A program made the position numbers and the translations under genes. Below, piece after piece: positions 44,741-58,717 of a DNA stretch of 64,000 nucleotides; the first letter of the stretch is position 1; every line of letters starts with the position of its first letter. Under the pieces are notes generated by a model. The model worked only from the letters and a program-made list of their open reading frames with translations. It was not told where the DNA came from and made no database searches. Source of the DNA: Apium graveolens (lineage: Eukaryota > Streptophyta > Magnoliopsida > Apiales > Apiaceae); the NCBI RefSeq assembly GCF_009905375.1, contig NC_133650.1, positions 301,753,957 to 301,817,956 on the forward strand, given 5' to 3'.

Positions 44741-46144
44741 ATGGCTTCCGGTAAAAAAATGCACATTGTAATGTTTCCCTGGTTAGCATTTGGTCACTTG
44801 CTACCCTTCTTGAACCTTGCCATGCTCATTGCTAAAAGAGGTCACAGAATTTCCTTTATCTCCACTCCTCGAAATATCGAACGCCTCCCAAAAGTTCCTT
44901 CAGATCTAAAAGCTCATATAGACTTTATCAGGGTCCCCCTGCCTCCTTTTGCTAACCTTCCTCGATCAGCAGAAGCAACAAGTGATATCCCGTTTGACAA
45001 GGTTAAGTATTTAAAAATCGCTTATGATTATCTTGAGAATGCTGTTACTGTTTTTGTAGAATCCATGTTACCAGATTGGATACTGTGTGATTTTGCATCT
45101 TATTGGCTTGGCCCTGTTGCTTCCGGTTCTGGAATTCCAGTCGGGTGGTATAGTGTTTTCCCTGCTTCAACTTTAGGTTTTTTGGGCCCTCCAGGCAACA
45201 TGATCGATGCTGATGATTATCGTGTCAAACTAGAAAGTTTTACGAGGAAACCTGAATGGGTTTACTTTGAAACAAGTGTTGCAATGACTAAGTATCAGAT
45301 ACAAGCAATGGCTCCTAATCTAGAAGATGATGGAACGGAGAATGTAAGTGACCAGTATCGCCTTGGAAAGACAATTCAAAACTGTGATATGGTGGCAATT
45401 AGAAGTAGCGCTGAGTTTGAACCGGAGTGGTTAAATTTAGTAGAGGAGATCTATGGAAAACCACTGGTTCCTGTTGGATTATTGCCTGTTCAAGAGGGTG
45501 TGGACCATGGGGGTAATGAAAGTTGGGGTGATATAAAAGATTGGCTTGATAAACAAACAGAGGGGTCAGTGATATATGTTGCGTTTGGTGCTGAAACAAA
45601 ACTGAATCAAGTTCAGGTTACTGAGTTAGCACTCGGTTTGGAGTTGTCTGGATTGCCTTTTTTTTGGGCTTTCAGAAAGCAAAGAGGGCTGATTGATCTC
45701 AAGCCAGTTGAGTTGCCTCAAGGTTTTGAAGAGCGAACTAGAGGTCGTGGAATGGTTTACAAGACATGGGTGCCTCAAACTAAGATACTGAAGCATGGCT
45801 CGGTTGGTGGTATGTTGTTTCATGCAGGTTGGAGCTCTGTTGTGGAGGCTGTGCAGTTTGGAAAAGTGCTGGTATTGCTGCCAATGTTGGGAGATCAGGG
45901 GATAATTGCTAGTCAACTAGCGGAGAAGAAGTTGGGCTTTGTGATCCCAAGGAACGAGCAAGATGGCTCGTTCACTAAAGACTCCGTGGCAGAGTCACTT
46001 AAGCTGGTAATGGTGGATGAAGCTGGGAAGGTTTATCGAGACAAAGTGAAGGAGATGCAAAGTGTTTTCCGTGACATGGATAAGCAAACCGGTTATGTTG
46101 ATAACTTGGTGGCTTATCTAGAAGCTCACAAGCGACAGGAATGA
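44741..46144 (+). CDS. UDP-glycosyltransferase, UGT91-like, copy B
   Basis: 467 residues, no intron, ATG at 44741. The protein is identical to copy A, including H19, D117 and the PSPG box W343-Q386. The coding DNA looks identical too, as does the 3' flank to 46708. Unlike copy A it retains the RLCK exons downstream (46849) and is part of the 15.7-kb tandem. Upstream DNA differs from copy A by many bases, so the two genes may differ in regulation though not in product. Donor and acceptor are not predictable from sequence. Confidence 0.9.
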   Translation: MASGKKMHIVMFPWLAFGHLLPFLNLAMLIAKRGHRISFISTPRNIERLPKVPSDLKAHIDFIRVPLPPFANLPRSAEATSDIPFDKVKYLKIAYDYLENAVTVFVESMLPDWILCDFASYWLGPVASGSGIPVGWYSVFPASTLGFLGPPGNMIDADDYRVKLESFTRKPEWVYFETSVAMTKYQIQAMAPNLEDDGTENVSDQYRLGKTIQNCDMVAIRSSAEFEPEWLNLVEEIYGKPLVPVGLLPVQEGVDHGGNESWGDIKDWLDKQTEGSVIYVAFGAETKLNQVQVTELALGLELSGLPFFWAFRKQRGLIDLKPVELPQGFEERTRGRGMVYKTWVPQTKILKHGSVGGMLFHAGWSSVVEAVQFGKVLVLLPMLGDQGIIASQLAEKKLGFVIPRNEQDGSFTKDSVAESLKLVMVDEAGKVYRDKVKEMQSVFRDMDKQTGYVDNLVAYLEAHKRQE

Positions 46145-46227
46145 ATGCAGGGTTATTATTATTAGTTGCTTTCGCTTGTATGACTATCTCGTGTTTCTGC
46201 CCTGTGCCTTCTGTCTTAGGACAGTTT

Positions 46228-46233
46228 AATAAA
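46228..46233 (+). terminator. Poly(A) signal of UGT copy B
   Basis: AATAAA 84 bp after the stop codon. Confidence 0.5.
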
Positions 46234-46573
46234 ACTGGCTTCGTTGTTCTGTTGTGAATTTGGTACACTTATTCCACAATTCGTGCTCACTTCTGAACAT
46301 GCATTATAAAAGATTGCAAGCACAGAATAACAAACTTTTCCTAGTGCTTATCTGATTATTAGTGAATGCTAGGATTTAGTAATGATTTGACATGAATCCC
46401 CACACAGGCGTTGTACATGGAAGACAGATAAAGATCGATCTCCAAACGAAATTTCTCTAAAATAGATCTAAAATTTAGGTGGCCATTTTTCCAGGGATAT
46501 AAATTTCTTGTTATTGCTTAAATGTACATCAACAAAGATCCATCTCCTGCATGAAGCGTCCGTAGTATTAGTG

Positions 46574-46581
46574 TATAAATA
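46574..46581 (+). promoter_or_regulatory. TATA box of RLCK fragment 1
   Basis: TATAAATA about 270 bp before the ATG at 46849; the region between is CT-rich as in a plant 5' leader. Confidence 0.5.
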
Positions 46582-46848
46582 TAGCACATGCTCTGATTAC
46601 CACAAACTAACAAGGCAGATTCACCTCTGATCATTAGTAAGAATAACTACCACCAAAACATAGCCCAATCCGATTTCACCTTCCTCATTCTTCTCTTCCC
46701 TATTCTTTCATTCCTCCATCTCTCTCATAGACTCATTACTTGTGGCTAGGGAGAGAAAGAATTTGGTTGCTTTCAACCTTCAAAAAATTGTTTCAATTCA
46801 TCATCTTTTTTGAAGACTCTCCATAATTTTCTTTGATTTGACCTACAA

Positions 46849-47416
46849 ATGTCGGCAATGGTCCATGAGCAAGGTAACTAAAAATGAATTCATTATCCTG
46901 GAAAGTTCAAAATTTTTAAGCTCTGTTTTGGAAATCTAATAATATTTTCAACAGAAAATGGTGAAAATCAAGTAGAAATGACAACTACTGTGGACGACGA
47001 TCCTGCAGATATGTCTCCAAGAGTAGTTCTAGAGAAATCTGCATCAAGTACAGAGCTTGACCGGATCAGCAGTTTGAGCTCATCTATTATAAACCATGAA
47101 TTGGCAGATGATGATGAGTCATTGTCATCTGCATTATCATTGCCATCGCGTGGCAATCATAATAATAATAATATTAATATTCATAGCGTGGTGCAGTTAA
47201 AGAGCAAGCTTGACAATATGAGGAAGAACTCTGTAAGAAGGTTCTCTTCAGTTGCGTTCAATATTAATAATATTGGACAATCAAAGAAGAGTTTGAGATG
47301 GAAGCATGGGAGAAGCCATGCATCGGATGATTCTATTGAATGGATGATGCCTAAGCCCTCTTGGAGAAATTTCACTCTCCAGGAGCTTGAGGCTGCCACA
47401 AAAAAATTTAATCCCG
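46849..47416 (+). CDS. RLCK VI (RBK-like) kinase, 5' exons only, copy 1
   Basis: Exon 1 46849-46873 (MSAMVHEQ), GT-AG intron 46874-46954, exon 2 46955-47416, then a GT donor at 47417. Together they give 162 codons plus one base. The protein is acidic and serine-rich, then basic, and ends PSWRNFTLQELEAATKKFNP, the motif that in ROP-binding RLCK VI kinases sits just before the Gly-rich loop (family knowledge). The kinase domain itself is absent: about 95 bp into intron 2 the next 15.7-kb unit begins at 47513. A transcript could only reach further exons by splicing over whole repeat units. Probably a truncated gene copy; subfamily assignment is moderately sure. Confidence 0.65.
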
Positions 47417-47512
47417 GTGTGAGCCCATTTTTCTTAATCTCTTTCATGTAAATCAACACTATAAAGGAAAATGATGAAGTAGTAAAAGGAACATAATAAA
47501 ATTTACTCTATT

Positions 47513-48012
47513 TGTCTTTAGATCTGACGGTTGTTCTTTACCGTACCGTACCAAACAACCGAACCCTCTATTTGGTAGTTGTTGGTCGATTGGTCGGTAT
47601 AGTTTTTTGGTATGGTAAATAACACCGTCAGATCTAAAGACAGGTAGATAGAAACCGTTTAATGTAATAATAAAATAATATTATATTAATATTTAAACTG
47701 CTCTCATGGTTTCGGGGTTCAAATCCCATCAACATCGTAATATTTAAAATTTTATATTCTTTATTTTTAACAATTTCTACATGTTCAAGATTCGAGTCCC
47801 GTAAACAACATATATATTATTATATTATTTATTTTCAATCAAGTCTCAAATTATCATAAAACATATATTATTATAACTTATTATGTTCTTCAATTTATTT
47901 TTCAGCTATTGAAAATTTATATTAACATATTAATAATTTTAAGTTAAAATATATTATTAAAAAATATTCGAGTGTTAAAAGCAATCCGTACATCACACAG
48001 GTTATACGCTAG
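47513..48012. mobile_element. Right half of the palindromic MITE/Helitron pair, unit 2
   Basis: Equivalent of 31785-32284; the left Helitron arm is absent because the unit begins inside the core. CTAG end at 48009-48012. Confidence 0.5.
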
Positions 48013-50170
48013 TATCTATGCTATATTATAATAACCAGAATGGGGTATAATTTGGTTCAAAGGTTATCCCCTAATTTTGGTTATAAAAAAAATATATAAA
48101 TAGTGTTATATATCTGTTAAACTACTTAATTTTTAAACTACTACACACATAGTATACTTATCCTACTAAACTATAATCATAGATATACTATCTATTACTA
48201 TTGTATAAAAGATGAAATATTAAAAGTTTTGATACGGTACATTTTTTTGGTACACCATTATATTAAAAGACGAAATATTAAAAATTTTGGTATGCTACCT
48301 GTTTTTTGGTACATCGTTATATTACATAATTACCCTTTATTTATTTTACTTATTTATAAATTTTAATTATGGTAATAGTTTTATACCTCGAATTAGATTC
48401 ATGTCCTTTTCCAATAAAAACCCCTTACTCGGATAAACCTCCTCACCTCTACTCCTTTTCTGTCTGAAGCAAAGAAATATAAGAAAAAAAACCAACTATC
48501 GGTACACTTTGGCTCACAAAATATTAAAAGTTTTACTATAATACCTGTATTTTTGTACAAGCTAAATGCATATAATAGGAAAAGACATAAAATACGAAAC
48601 ATTAAAAATTTTTGTATGGTACCTGTTTTTTGGTACACCGTGATATTAAATAATTACCCTTTACTTATTTTACTTATTTATAAATTTTAATTCTATACAC
48701 ATTTTTTATCAAATTTAAACGAAATTTAACTATCCATTCATGCTAAAATATAAACTAAATTATATTTTTATTATATAATATACATAAGGTGGATCTTATT
48801 CAAATTTTCCGTAGTTATTGTTCTGCACTACCAATTTAATATGGGTCATTAGATTTTTAAACAAATTGATCATAGTCATTGGATCTAAAATAAAGAAATA
48901 TTTTAAAACCTGCGATAAGTAGATATTTTAAATTGAATAAAATATCATACTATTTCAAAATTTTAAACCATAAAGAAGTAGGCATCCTAAACCAAATAGA
49001 ATAATTATGCAAATTCTTAATTATTTTTTCTTCAAATTCTAGATAAATTTTTTGGACTAAATTTTTAAATCATCACTTAATTAAAAATTAATTCGTTTGC
49101 TTTGTGTGCCCTATAAAATCGTCAAAATCTGATTTACAAAACTCAGTATAGAAGCGAAATAAAATCTAATGAAACTCGGTAATTTTTTTGTTTGTTTGAA
49201 CTTTAATTTATTTTTTTTCAATTTCAAATTAATAAACAATTGCTAAATAAAAATAAAAAATTTGTGTATTATACGCCAAAACATAAAAATTTGGTAGCCG
49301 TTTAGTCGGTACTGTATTTAGGTTTATATAATACTTGAATTTATTTAATACTGGAGATTGCTTTTGTATTTAAGTTATTCATAATATTTTTTCAAAATAT
49401 AAATAAAGATAATTTGTTCGTCTTGACTAAATATTATACACTATTGATCTTGACTAAAATAAAATTATAATATTGGTCTTGATTAAAATTAATTTTAAAC
49501 AAACTAATTATTTAGTTTACTTTAGTCGGTGTTTTGGGTTAAAACAAAATAATAGCTACTATTGATTCGGCTGAAAAATTATTTTATTGAACTAATAATT
49601 TGTTGACCGGAATAATAGCATTAGCTTGAAACATAGTAATTTATACTATTTATCCAGGCTAAGAAATTGTAGAACTAATCAACGGTAAAATAATTTAAAT
49701 TAAAATAATATTCGATTAGTTTAAACAAAATAATATATACTATCCATATGAGTTGAACAAAAGTATATATTTATCCGTCCTTAAAAAAATTAAAATCAAA
49801 CTAAATATCTTTAGTTTGATTTGATCAGTATAATGGGTCTCGTGATAAAAAAAATTAAATTAAACTAAACGTGATTTTAATACTATTGAACGAGGATAAA
49901 AATTATCTTTTAAATTAAAATTAATTATATATATTTCAATTAATAATATTATTTTTTTCAAATTTAAATACCTCTGAATAATTCACGTGCTACCAATTTA
50001 ATACGGGCCCTGAGATCTTTTTGTCAATATATGTGTATATGTATAATTATTATCAAATCATATGATATATAAAATATGAATAAACAAATTTCGCGTCATA
50101 GAATTTGTAATTCAATTAATATTTAAAAAATTATATATATTAAAAAGAAATGCACGTGTTCTAAACTAGT
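48013..50170. other. AT-rich Helitron-derived DNA, unit 2
   Basis: Equivalent of 32285-34443; no gene. Confidence 0.5.
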
Positions 50171-51510
50171 ACTTTATTATAATAGTCGAAACATTAAAAG
50201 TTTGGTAGCTAGTCAGTCGGTACTTGCTAAAATTACTTAATTACCCTTACTTAATTATTCTAATTCTAATTATTGGTTCGATCAATTCTAACTCTTAATT
50301 GATATTAAAGTCCACTTTCTCTGTCGCTTTACCAATTTCAATTCTATTTTAACTATATTATAATAGATAAAATATTAAAAGTTTGGTAGTCAGTCGGACG
50401 GTATTTGCTAAAATTATTTAATTACCCTTACTTAATTATTCTAATTCTAATTATTAGGTTGATCAATTCTAATTGTAATTGATATTAAAGTCAACTTCCT
50501 CTATCGTTTTAACCAATTTTAATTCTATTTTATATTGGACTATATATTATTATAATTTATACTAAATTCAACTTCTTTTATTAATTTATATTTTAATTCA
50601 TATCGAGTTCAATATTATTCTAATTTGCTACTTCGGGCTAAATTAAATTTAAGCAAACTAAATATAATTATTAATATTCAATTGATATATCATGTTAATC
50701 GGGTTAAGATAAAATAATAATACTATCTATTCTCCTAAAAAAATTATACTAATGAATTTGGATAAACAAAATAATATATTTTATTTAGTCAGGATAAAAA
50801 AAATATAACATATAATTGATTCAGACTAACACAAAATTAAAATAAAAATACATTCCGACCAACAAAAATGAATTCATATATACTAATTATTGAGTCTAAA
50901 AGAAAATTATCTTATTGATGCGGACTTTAAAAAAAATTAAAATTAGACTAAAAATAATTAGTTTGATTTGGCCGGTGTATATTGGGCATCGGGCTAAAAT
51001 AAAATAATGTAAACCACTGGTCCGAAATAAATCAAATTAATATTAGACTAAGTATAATTCGTACACTATTTTTGCGAATTAAAAATTCAAATTTTAATTA
51101 AAACATAAACATTTTTTTTAAAATACACATAGTTATCAATAAAACGATATCATTCAATCAGTAATATTGTCTTTTTCAAATATCTTTTATAAAATTATAG
51201 TTAATCGATTAAGTAATCACCATGCTAAAATAATATTTTTTAAGGTCCGAACATAATGGAGACATTATATTTTTACCCTCAATAAAAAATAATTTTGTTA
51301 TAATAACATTTCCCCCTTACCAATGCTATCACTTTAAATAAGTTTAAATATTAAAAAAAGTTATGAACATATACCTCTACTAATATAATTATTATGAAGT
51401 CATATCATTTAAAGTTTTAAATGAACAAAATTAAGAATCGAATTCATTTTTTAAAAAAATATATAATATTAAAAAATATCTAACCGTGTATCGCACTGGT
51501 TTTAAGCTAG
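50171..51510 (+). mobile_element. Non-autonomous Helitron, unit 2 copy
   Basis: Equivalent of 34444-35782, CTAG end at 51507-51510. Confidence 0.6.
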
Positions 51511-51902
51511 TATACAATAATAGCCAGAATGGAGTATAATTTAGTTCAACGATTATCCCCTAATTTTGTTATTACAAAAATATATAAATAGTGTTATATA
51601 TCTGCTAAACTACTAAATTATTAAACTACTACACACATAGTCTACTTATCATATTCCATATTATCCTTTTAAAATAAATAAATAAATAGTGTTATATATT
51701 TGCTAAACTACTAAATTGTTAAAATATTAGATATAGTGTAATTATCTTACTAAACTACGACCGTAGGTTATCATATTATTTTTATTATAAATTTATAATT
51801 ATTATATAATTTATATAAATATTTTAAAATTATAATATCACGGGATAAATATAAAATTTAAATATTAACCGGAACCCGTTCATCGCACGGGATTTAAGTT
51901 AG
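51511..51902 (+). mobile_element. Short Helitron-like element, unit 2 copy
   Basis: Equivalent of 35783-36174. Confidence 0.45.
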
Positions 51903-52316
51903 TATTATAATAACCGAAATGGGGCATAATTTGGTATGTCTTTTTTGGTTGGTTTGCTTATTCTCATTTATGACCGTCAGATCTTTTTTATCAAGTGATC
52001 GTGATCGTTAGATTCAAATACTAAAAGAATATAAACTGTTCAAGCTCCCGGGTTCGAACCCCGCCAACAACAAATATTTATATTATTATTTATACACCAC
52101 TAAAACTCTCAAGTTCGAACCCCACCAACAACAAATATTTATATTATTATATATATACTACCCAAGATTTAGGTTTGAATCCCGCCAATAAAAAAAATTT
52201 GCATTATTATTTATAAATATACTAATAAGGTAATGATCAAAAAGAAATTTATTATAATTTTAAATAATATAAAAACTTTAATGAAAATCTATGCATCGCA
52301 CCGATTGTAAAGCTAA
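51903..52316 (+). mobile_element. Short Helitron-like element with box-B-like repeats, unit 2 copy
   Basis: Equivalent of 36175-36588, CTAA end at 52313-52316. Confidence 0.45.
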
Positions 52317-53009
52317 TAAGTTATAAGTGTTCACAGAAGTTTCTACAATCGGATAGTCTTGTCGAAAGAGCAAATACATTGTGTCACTGACATTCCGGAT
52401 AGTCTTGTCGAAAGAGCAAATACATTGTGTCACTGACATTCTTGCTAGCCTGTATACCTCCTGTGTCTAATGTTTTTATGCGTTGTTTCTCGTTTTGGGC
52501 AGTGCTACTGACAAAAGTGGGCAAAGTAAATATGTTGGTAAGTATTTGCTTCGATAATTTTATTAACTAATATGGCGAGTTTAAGTGTGCAACATAGATT
52601 TTTGAATATATGATGAGTTTGAGTGTGGTATATAGATTTTTTCTTTATTCAGAATAATTTATTAAATATTAAGGGACTCGAATAAAAGGATAAGATCAGA
52701 TAGCCTCTGTAACGATAAAAACTGATAAAGAAATGACGCAACGGCGAAAAAACGAGAGCAGAAACCCAAAGAAATTTACGCGCCGTAACTTCTAAAAGTA
52801 TTCAGGTTCACATTTTCTGATAAGTAATGACGGCGAATAAAATGAGAGAAAAACTGAACAGGCAAAGAAAATAAGAGTAAAACCCGACGAAATATTGAAA
52901 AGTGTCTATGTACATATTTTATGATAAAGAAATGGTGTTACGGCGAAGAAAATTGAGTAAAAATCTAAAATGTACATCGTGGTTTTGATATCACGTGTCC
53001 ATGTGCTTT
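52317..53009 (+). repeat. UGT 5' compound repeat module, unit 2 copy
   Basis: Equivalent of 36589-37283 with two single-base losses. Confidence 0.55.
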
Positions 53010-53078
53010 CCTGGTTAGAATTTAGTCGCTTGCTAGTTGCTACCCTTCTTGAACCTTGTGATGCTCCCTTGCTAAAAT
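53010..53078 (+). pseudogene. UGT 5' fragment, unit 2 copy
   Basis: Equivalent of 37284-37351. Confidence 0.5.
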
Positions 53079-54767
53079 ATATGTGACATCGTATTTTAAG
53101 CTTAAATAAAAAACTTATTAGTGCTTAGGGGCTAGGGCTGCTTCCTCATTTGGATAGTCACGTAAAAGAGCAAATATACATTATCACTAACATTCTTGCA
53201 TTGCCTATAATGTGCTTGTTTGACAAGAAGATATATGATCATAACGGTTCAAAGCCCTTTTATAATTTCTTGTACTGTTCGGCACGAAAAATTGAACCGT
53301 CATTTCTTAACTTAAATGCTCAAAATTAGAAACTGGGCTGAATGTACATTCACGTTTTCATATCATGTTTCAGTTGCAATTACATTTGCTCCCAGTCTTT
53401 TTCTCTGCTAGCTATGTAATAATAATAATAACTGTTATGCCACATTTTGGCATATTCTAATTATCTCCAAATTTTTATTATTAATTACTAATTTCGATTA
53501 ATAATTATCATTTAATGCTCAAAATGTATCATCTCCCTGAAACGAGGAAAAAATCAATCATAATGAATAAATAACGGAAAATATCTCTTAACGATATCAT
53601 TCAAATCAGGAAGATATCATAATACCAAGATTAATTCATATAAAATCGATAATTAGCACATTAACGAAATTTATCTCTAAAATCTCTCACGGATAAGCCC
53701 CAAATTTCACAGAATTGCTTTAGTTGGTAAAATAAAAAGTGTAATGTGTTTAATTTGAAAATTTTAATTGATTTATATACTAATTAAGTTAGGATAATTA
53801 TGTAAAAAAAATTAAATAAGGGTAGTTAACTAAATTAAGCAGGTATCGTACTACCGATCGACTCTCAAACTTAAGGTGTCGTCGGTTATAATATAATATA
53901 ATATAACTAGATATTGAATTTGGATACATGAGAACATTATTAAAAAATTATTAATTTAAGAAAATAACTCGTGTATCGTATTATTTTTTTAAATGTTAGT
54001 GCAAAATGATAAAAATCATGAATGTCATAATAATTATCGTTAATAATAAAATATCAAAATTGAAAGAGAAAATGGGGCTTAGCAAAAAAGAAGGAAAAAA
54101 AGAATTATAAAATATTGATAAAAAGGGTGGGCAGCATCACATGAATCAAATGATAAAGTTTTCTATACGAATGATTAGGTGATCTATCAATAGCTCATGT
54201 GATAAAAAAAATTAAACAAATGAATAGAATGCAAGATACGGTCAGATCACTGTTCATGGCCAAACAAATGAGGCCTTTTCTTACCAAAATATATTCTAAC
54301 AATTAGCACTCAAAGTGCCAACTATTTATATATAAGTAAAATTAAAAACAAGGCATATATAATTATTTTCATTTTTGATGGTGCAAAAGGGTGCAAGAAC
54401 TTGGCTAATTTGATTCGCAAAGCTAACAAGAATAACATGTCACATCATGTCATATGGTATTTTGACACTTTTTTGATAATGGATGAGCAAATTTCATGGC
54501 TACTTTTCTAGGTGAACACCTATATAATATCAAGTAGCCAAATTTTCGCTGGCATTATGATTATGTTCCGGGCATTATAAATTATATTTAAATTAAATTA
54601 AATATAATTAAAATAATATTTATTTACTTTTAAAATGAATTTTTATTATCAATAAATAAGTAATAAAATAAATTATTTTAACAGAACTCTGAGAATATTG
54701 GATTTTCATGAAAAAATTAATGACTAAAATCATATCATAAAATAAAAGTATCAGAAGTATTAAATTA
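53079..54767. other. AT-rich intergenic DNA, unit 2
   Basis: Equivalent of 37352-39045; nothing further seen. Confidence 0.45.
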
Positions 54768-55000
54768 CTTCATCCGTCCCTTTGAGTTGTTAACATTTGA
54801 AATGAAGTAATTGAAACATATTTTAAGGCTCTTATCTAGTATAATTGTATAACTTATTTTGAAATTTTTTTAATAAAAAATTAAATATTTAATATTTATT
54901 TAGAAGAAAAAACATTTATGTACCTATTGTAGATAGGAGCCTAAAAATGTGTGTCGAACACTTCATTTCAAATATTAACAAATTAATGGGACGGAGGGAG
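54768..55000. mobile_element. Stowaway-like MITE, unit 2 copy
   Basis: Equivalent of 39046-39278; 233 bp, TA flanks. Confidence 0.75.
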
Positions 55001-55021
55001 TATCAAATTTTGTACTCACTA

Positions 55022-55278
55022 AATAATTAATTTGTTCTTTTAGTTGTTAATATTTGAAATGAAGCTTTCAACACGCATTTTAATGCTCCTATCTAGTAAC
55101 GTTACATAAATTTTTTTAAATTTTGTTTTCTTTTGAATAAATATTAAATATTTAAACTTTTAATCAAAAAAAAAGAAAAAATTTAAAATAAATTATACAA
55201 CTATGCTAGATAAGAGCCTTAAAATGTGTGTTGAACAATTAATTTCAAATGTTAACAACTCAAGTGGGTGGATAGAGT
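55022..55278. mobile_element. Diverged Stowaway-like MITE, unit 2 copy
   Basis: Equivalent of 39300-39556. Confidence 0.55.
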
Positions 55279-56003
55279 ATATATTTTAAAAATTTTATAT
55301 TTTAAAATCTCAACTACAATCACGAATTGACTTAAACTATTTGTAGTATTTATTTTTATTAGTTAGTTTTCATCTAAGTATCGATTTACTTTTAAATTGA
55401 CAAACAATTTTTTAGCAATAATTTAATAATAGTAAATGACTTTATTGATATTTATTTAATTTAAACATGAAAATCACTGGTTTAAATATTTTAGTATACA
55501 TTCCATCGTCTATTTACTTTTAAGTTAAAAAATATTTTTTAACAACAACAAATTTATGAGTTGTAGTTAGATTTTGTTAAGTAATGTTAAATTAAGTTAA
55601 ATAACAATTTGATCAATAACTAAGTAATATTAAATGAACTATATTAAAAATAATTATCAAGTAATATTAAGCAATATTAAATCATCTAAAATCACAAAGA
55701 TGTTTGGTTCATAAGATAAGTAAACATTCATTTCACAAAATAATCCCATTAGTAAGGAATTTGATAACTCTACTAAGTTTGATCCTTTTAACTACATAAT
55801 TTCATAGTATTTATTTATTACACATTCTCATTTGATTCATTCTGTATAAGTATTAATTTAATATTTAATACTAATATATTTTTTATTCGTGTTTCGCACG
55901 GATTATGTGGTTTAATTATTTACAAGTACTAATTTGATATTTTTAATGTGTGGCTCTTGCTTCGTATATGTTATCAATTAGTATAATTAAATTATATGTA
56001 TAT
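55279..56003. other. AT-rich intergenic DNA, unit 2
   Basis: Equivalent of 39557-40283; no feature supported. Confidence 0.45.
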
Positions 56004-57688
56004 AGGGAGTTGCTCAATGAGAACCCCCACTATTTGCAGAACTGAGATTTAATCTCATCCACATATTTTCATTCCCAAACTAAATCATAGCCACGCATTT
56101 TCAACTACGCCACCCACAGTCGCGGCCCAACCCCCGCTCCCCCCTCTCTCTTCTTCATCCCTTCCTCCACCATCCCTTTCACCTCCACTGCTATCCATAA
56201 CTGTCGCAACACCTCAAATACCGGCGACGCATCTCCTCTATCTCTGATATGCTCGAAGACACCATTAAAGCTCTGCTCCATCTCCATACGGAAATAAATA
56301 AGTGATTTTCATTTTATCGGAATTGTTTATATTCAGATCTGATTATATTGTTGACTTTGTATCGAAAAAGACGAAGACGTGAAGGTGGTTATGTTGAGGT
56401 GTAGGAGGCTGAAATTGATTAAATTGAAGATCTGGAAAAAAAATTCGCTTTTCATGATTTAGTTTGTGATAATTGTGATTCGTGTTGGTTTGAGTGGTGA
56501 CCGGTGATTAATGATGGTGAGGTGCTAGGGGACTGGAAAGTGGTTGTTGTGGTGATTTTTGGTTTCCGACAGTGATTTCGTTTTCTGGAGGTGATTTTCC
56601 TTTTTCAGGTGGTGATTTTTGGTTTGTCGTTGGTGATTAATAGGTTTGCCAGTGGTGATTTTTTGATGATCGCCGGAAATGGTGATTTTCTGGTGATCGC
56701 CAGAAATCACTACTCAAAATAAAATCGCCGCTGTCAAACCAAAAATCACCACCGGTAAAATAAAAAATCACCACCGGCGCACTAAAAATCACCAACGAAA
56801 ATAAAAATTACCACATCCTGTCATAGTTTTCGGCCACCTTATCTACCCACCAGGTCCATTCATAACCCCGACCACCAAATTTATAACAAAAATCATCAGA
56901 TTACATGACTACACTATCACTATTGCCGTAAATATCAACAAGCAACACCCCTACTACCCTCTACAACACTACCCTAGATCCTCAATATGTAACGAATCAC
57001 CAACTACAACCCCAAAATCATCGAAAAAATGAACAGTGATCAATTAAAATTGAGAACATATCAAATTTTATTAAAAATTATTGACGAGACAAACCGAAAA
57101 TAAATCGCCGAAGATAAGGCGGATCCATCAATCGATAAAAGGACTTAATTCATCCAAAATTAATTTACGATAATTGTCGAAAAATTAAAATTGATGAATA
57201 GAGGCCGGAAAATCGATGACCGGAGACAAGTTGGCGGCAACTCGACAGTGGGTTGGTGGGAGTACATAAGAGAGAGTCATAGGTATGTGGATGATAAAGA
57301 ATAGTGAGGGCCTTGTGTATGTGTGTATGTTTTATGTATAAGAGAAAGATGGGGATAGGTTGAGCCGGTGGTGGTAACGGGGTTTAGGGCGGTGCTGGTG
57401 GTTAATGGAAGTGGAATGAGAGATCGAAGATAGTGGGATGATAAAGGCGGGGATTAAAAATAAATATGATATATAAATTATGTGGTTCGATTGAATGTGG
57501 ATATTAAAAATAGGTGGTTGAGATTAGATCTCATATCTCATAATAATGAAGGTTCTCAATTGAGTAACTTCAAAAATAATAAAATATTAAATGAATGGCG
57601 AAGGGATCAATATGATGTATTTAAATGAGTGGATGAGATTATATTTCAATTTTTTACAACAGTGGGGTTCTCCCTCGAGCAACACCCT
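56004..57688. mobile_element. 1.7-kb terminal-inverted-repeat element, unit 2 copy
   Basis: Equivalent of 40284-41968 with several single-base indels that cancel to the same total length. Confidence 0.6.
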
Positions 57689-58717
57689 ATAATATATATA
57701 TATGAGAAACCGATGGTTTTCATAGTTAAAATTGACGATTGTACAAAATTTAAATTTGTTTTTTGCACAAAAATCATCGATTTACCGAATTCAAAATTTC
57801 AGCTTTTCAAAAAATCACCAGTTTCAACTATAGTAATCCTCGATTCTCATTTTAAAAATTTCTCATTATAGCGCAACCATGCATATATATATATATATTA
57901 GACACTCTTGATAATATTTAATAAACTTAATGGTATTTGATACTAACTGTTACCAATCAATATAAAGTAAAAGAAGAGGTAATCTATTACCTTTTCCATC
58001 CATTTTTAGGTGTCAGATTTGACTTTTGTGCATTCAAATTGACCAAAATTTGATCAAAATTTATTAATATTTTACAAATGAATAAAATAAAAAAATAATG
58101 TCATTGGAAAATATATTTAATCTACTTTAATATTTGGTTTTCACTTTAATAACATTTATTAATAAGTGAAACCACTTTTTTAAGAGGTACTCTGGTTTCA
58201 CTTATTTTTTTGTTCCACCACCTTTTGTTTCACTTTTATGATTCATGTATAATTCTAAGTGTAGTATTTTTATCCTTTTTATTCCTATGACTTATAATTC
58301 TATTTCTATTATTTTTACCCCATTTTTGAATTAATAACCTTTATTAAAGTGAAACCTCTTTTAAGTGTTACTTTGGTTTCACATATTTTTTGCTTACCAT
58401 CACTTTTCAGTTTCACCTTATAACTCTAAGTGTATTGTTTTGAACTTTTTTGATTACTATATGACTTATAATTCTATATGTATTATTTTTTATTCATTTT
58501 TTTTTAATTTTTGAAGCATTTTTTTTTATTTTTATAGGTTTGAATCTTATTTTTAATTATGTTTAAATAAATAGGTTCATAAATTGGTCCAACTAAATAG
58601 TTTCCAAAAAAATATAAACCACGGCCAAGTAAATAGGTGAGGTTGGACGGTTGGAGTCCAAAAAATATGGCCAGGGAAGTTGGGCCAAGTGTAAATACAG
58701 CTGGTGGACGGTTGGAG
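57689..58717. repeat. AT-rich DNA with GAAACCAAA-type repeat, unit 2
   Basis: Equivalent of 41969-43002; the repeat lies at about 58170-58610. Confidence 0.5.

Larger units (their letters stand above)
31785..47512. repeat. 15.7-kb tandem repeat, unit 1
   Basis: 15,728 bp. TGTCTTTAGATCTGACGG starts the unit at 31785, 47513 and 63225. The whole unit realigns at a nearly constant offset with unit 2; I saw only a handful of substitutions (for example near 32897, 34105, 40757 and 42240) plus single-base indels mostly in homopolymers. Contains Helitrons, MITEs, a TIR element, UGT modules, an intact UGT and two RLCK exons. Confidence 0.9.

Noticed and set aside
46978..47451. RLCK reading frame read as one 157-residue protein starting at 46978
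   Set aside because: The last residues are intron read-through after a good GT donor at 47417, and the true start lies one exon upstream at 46849.
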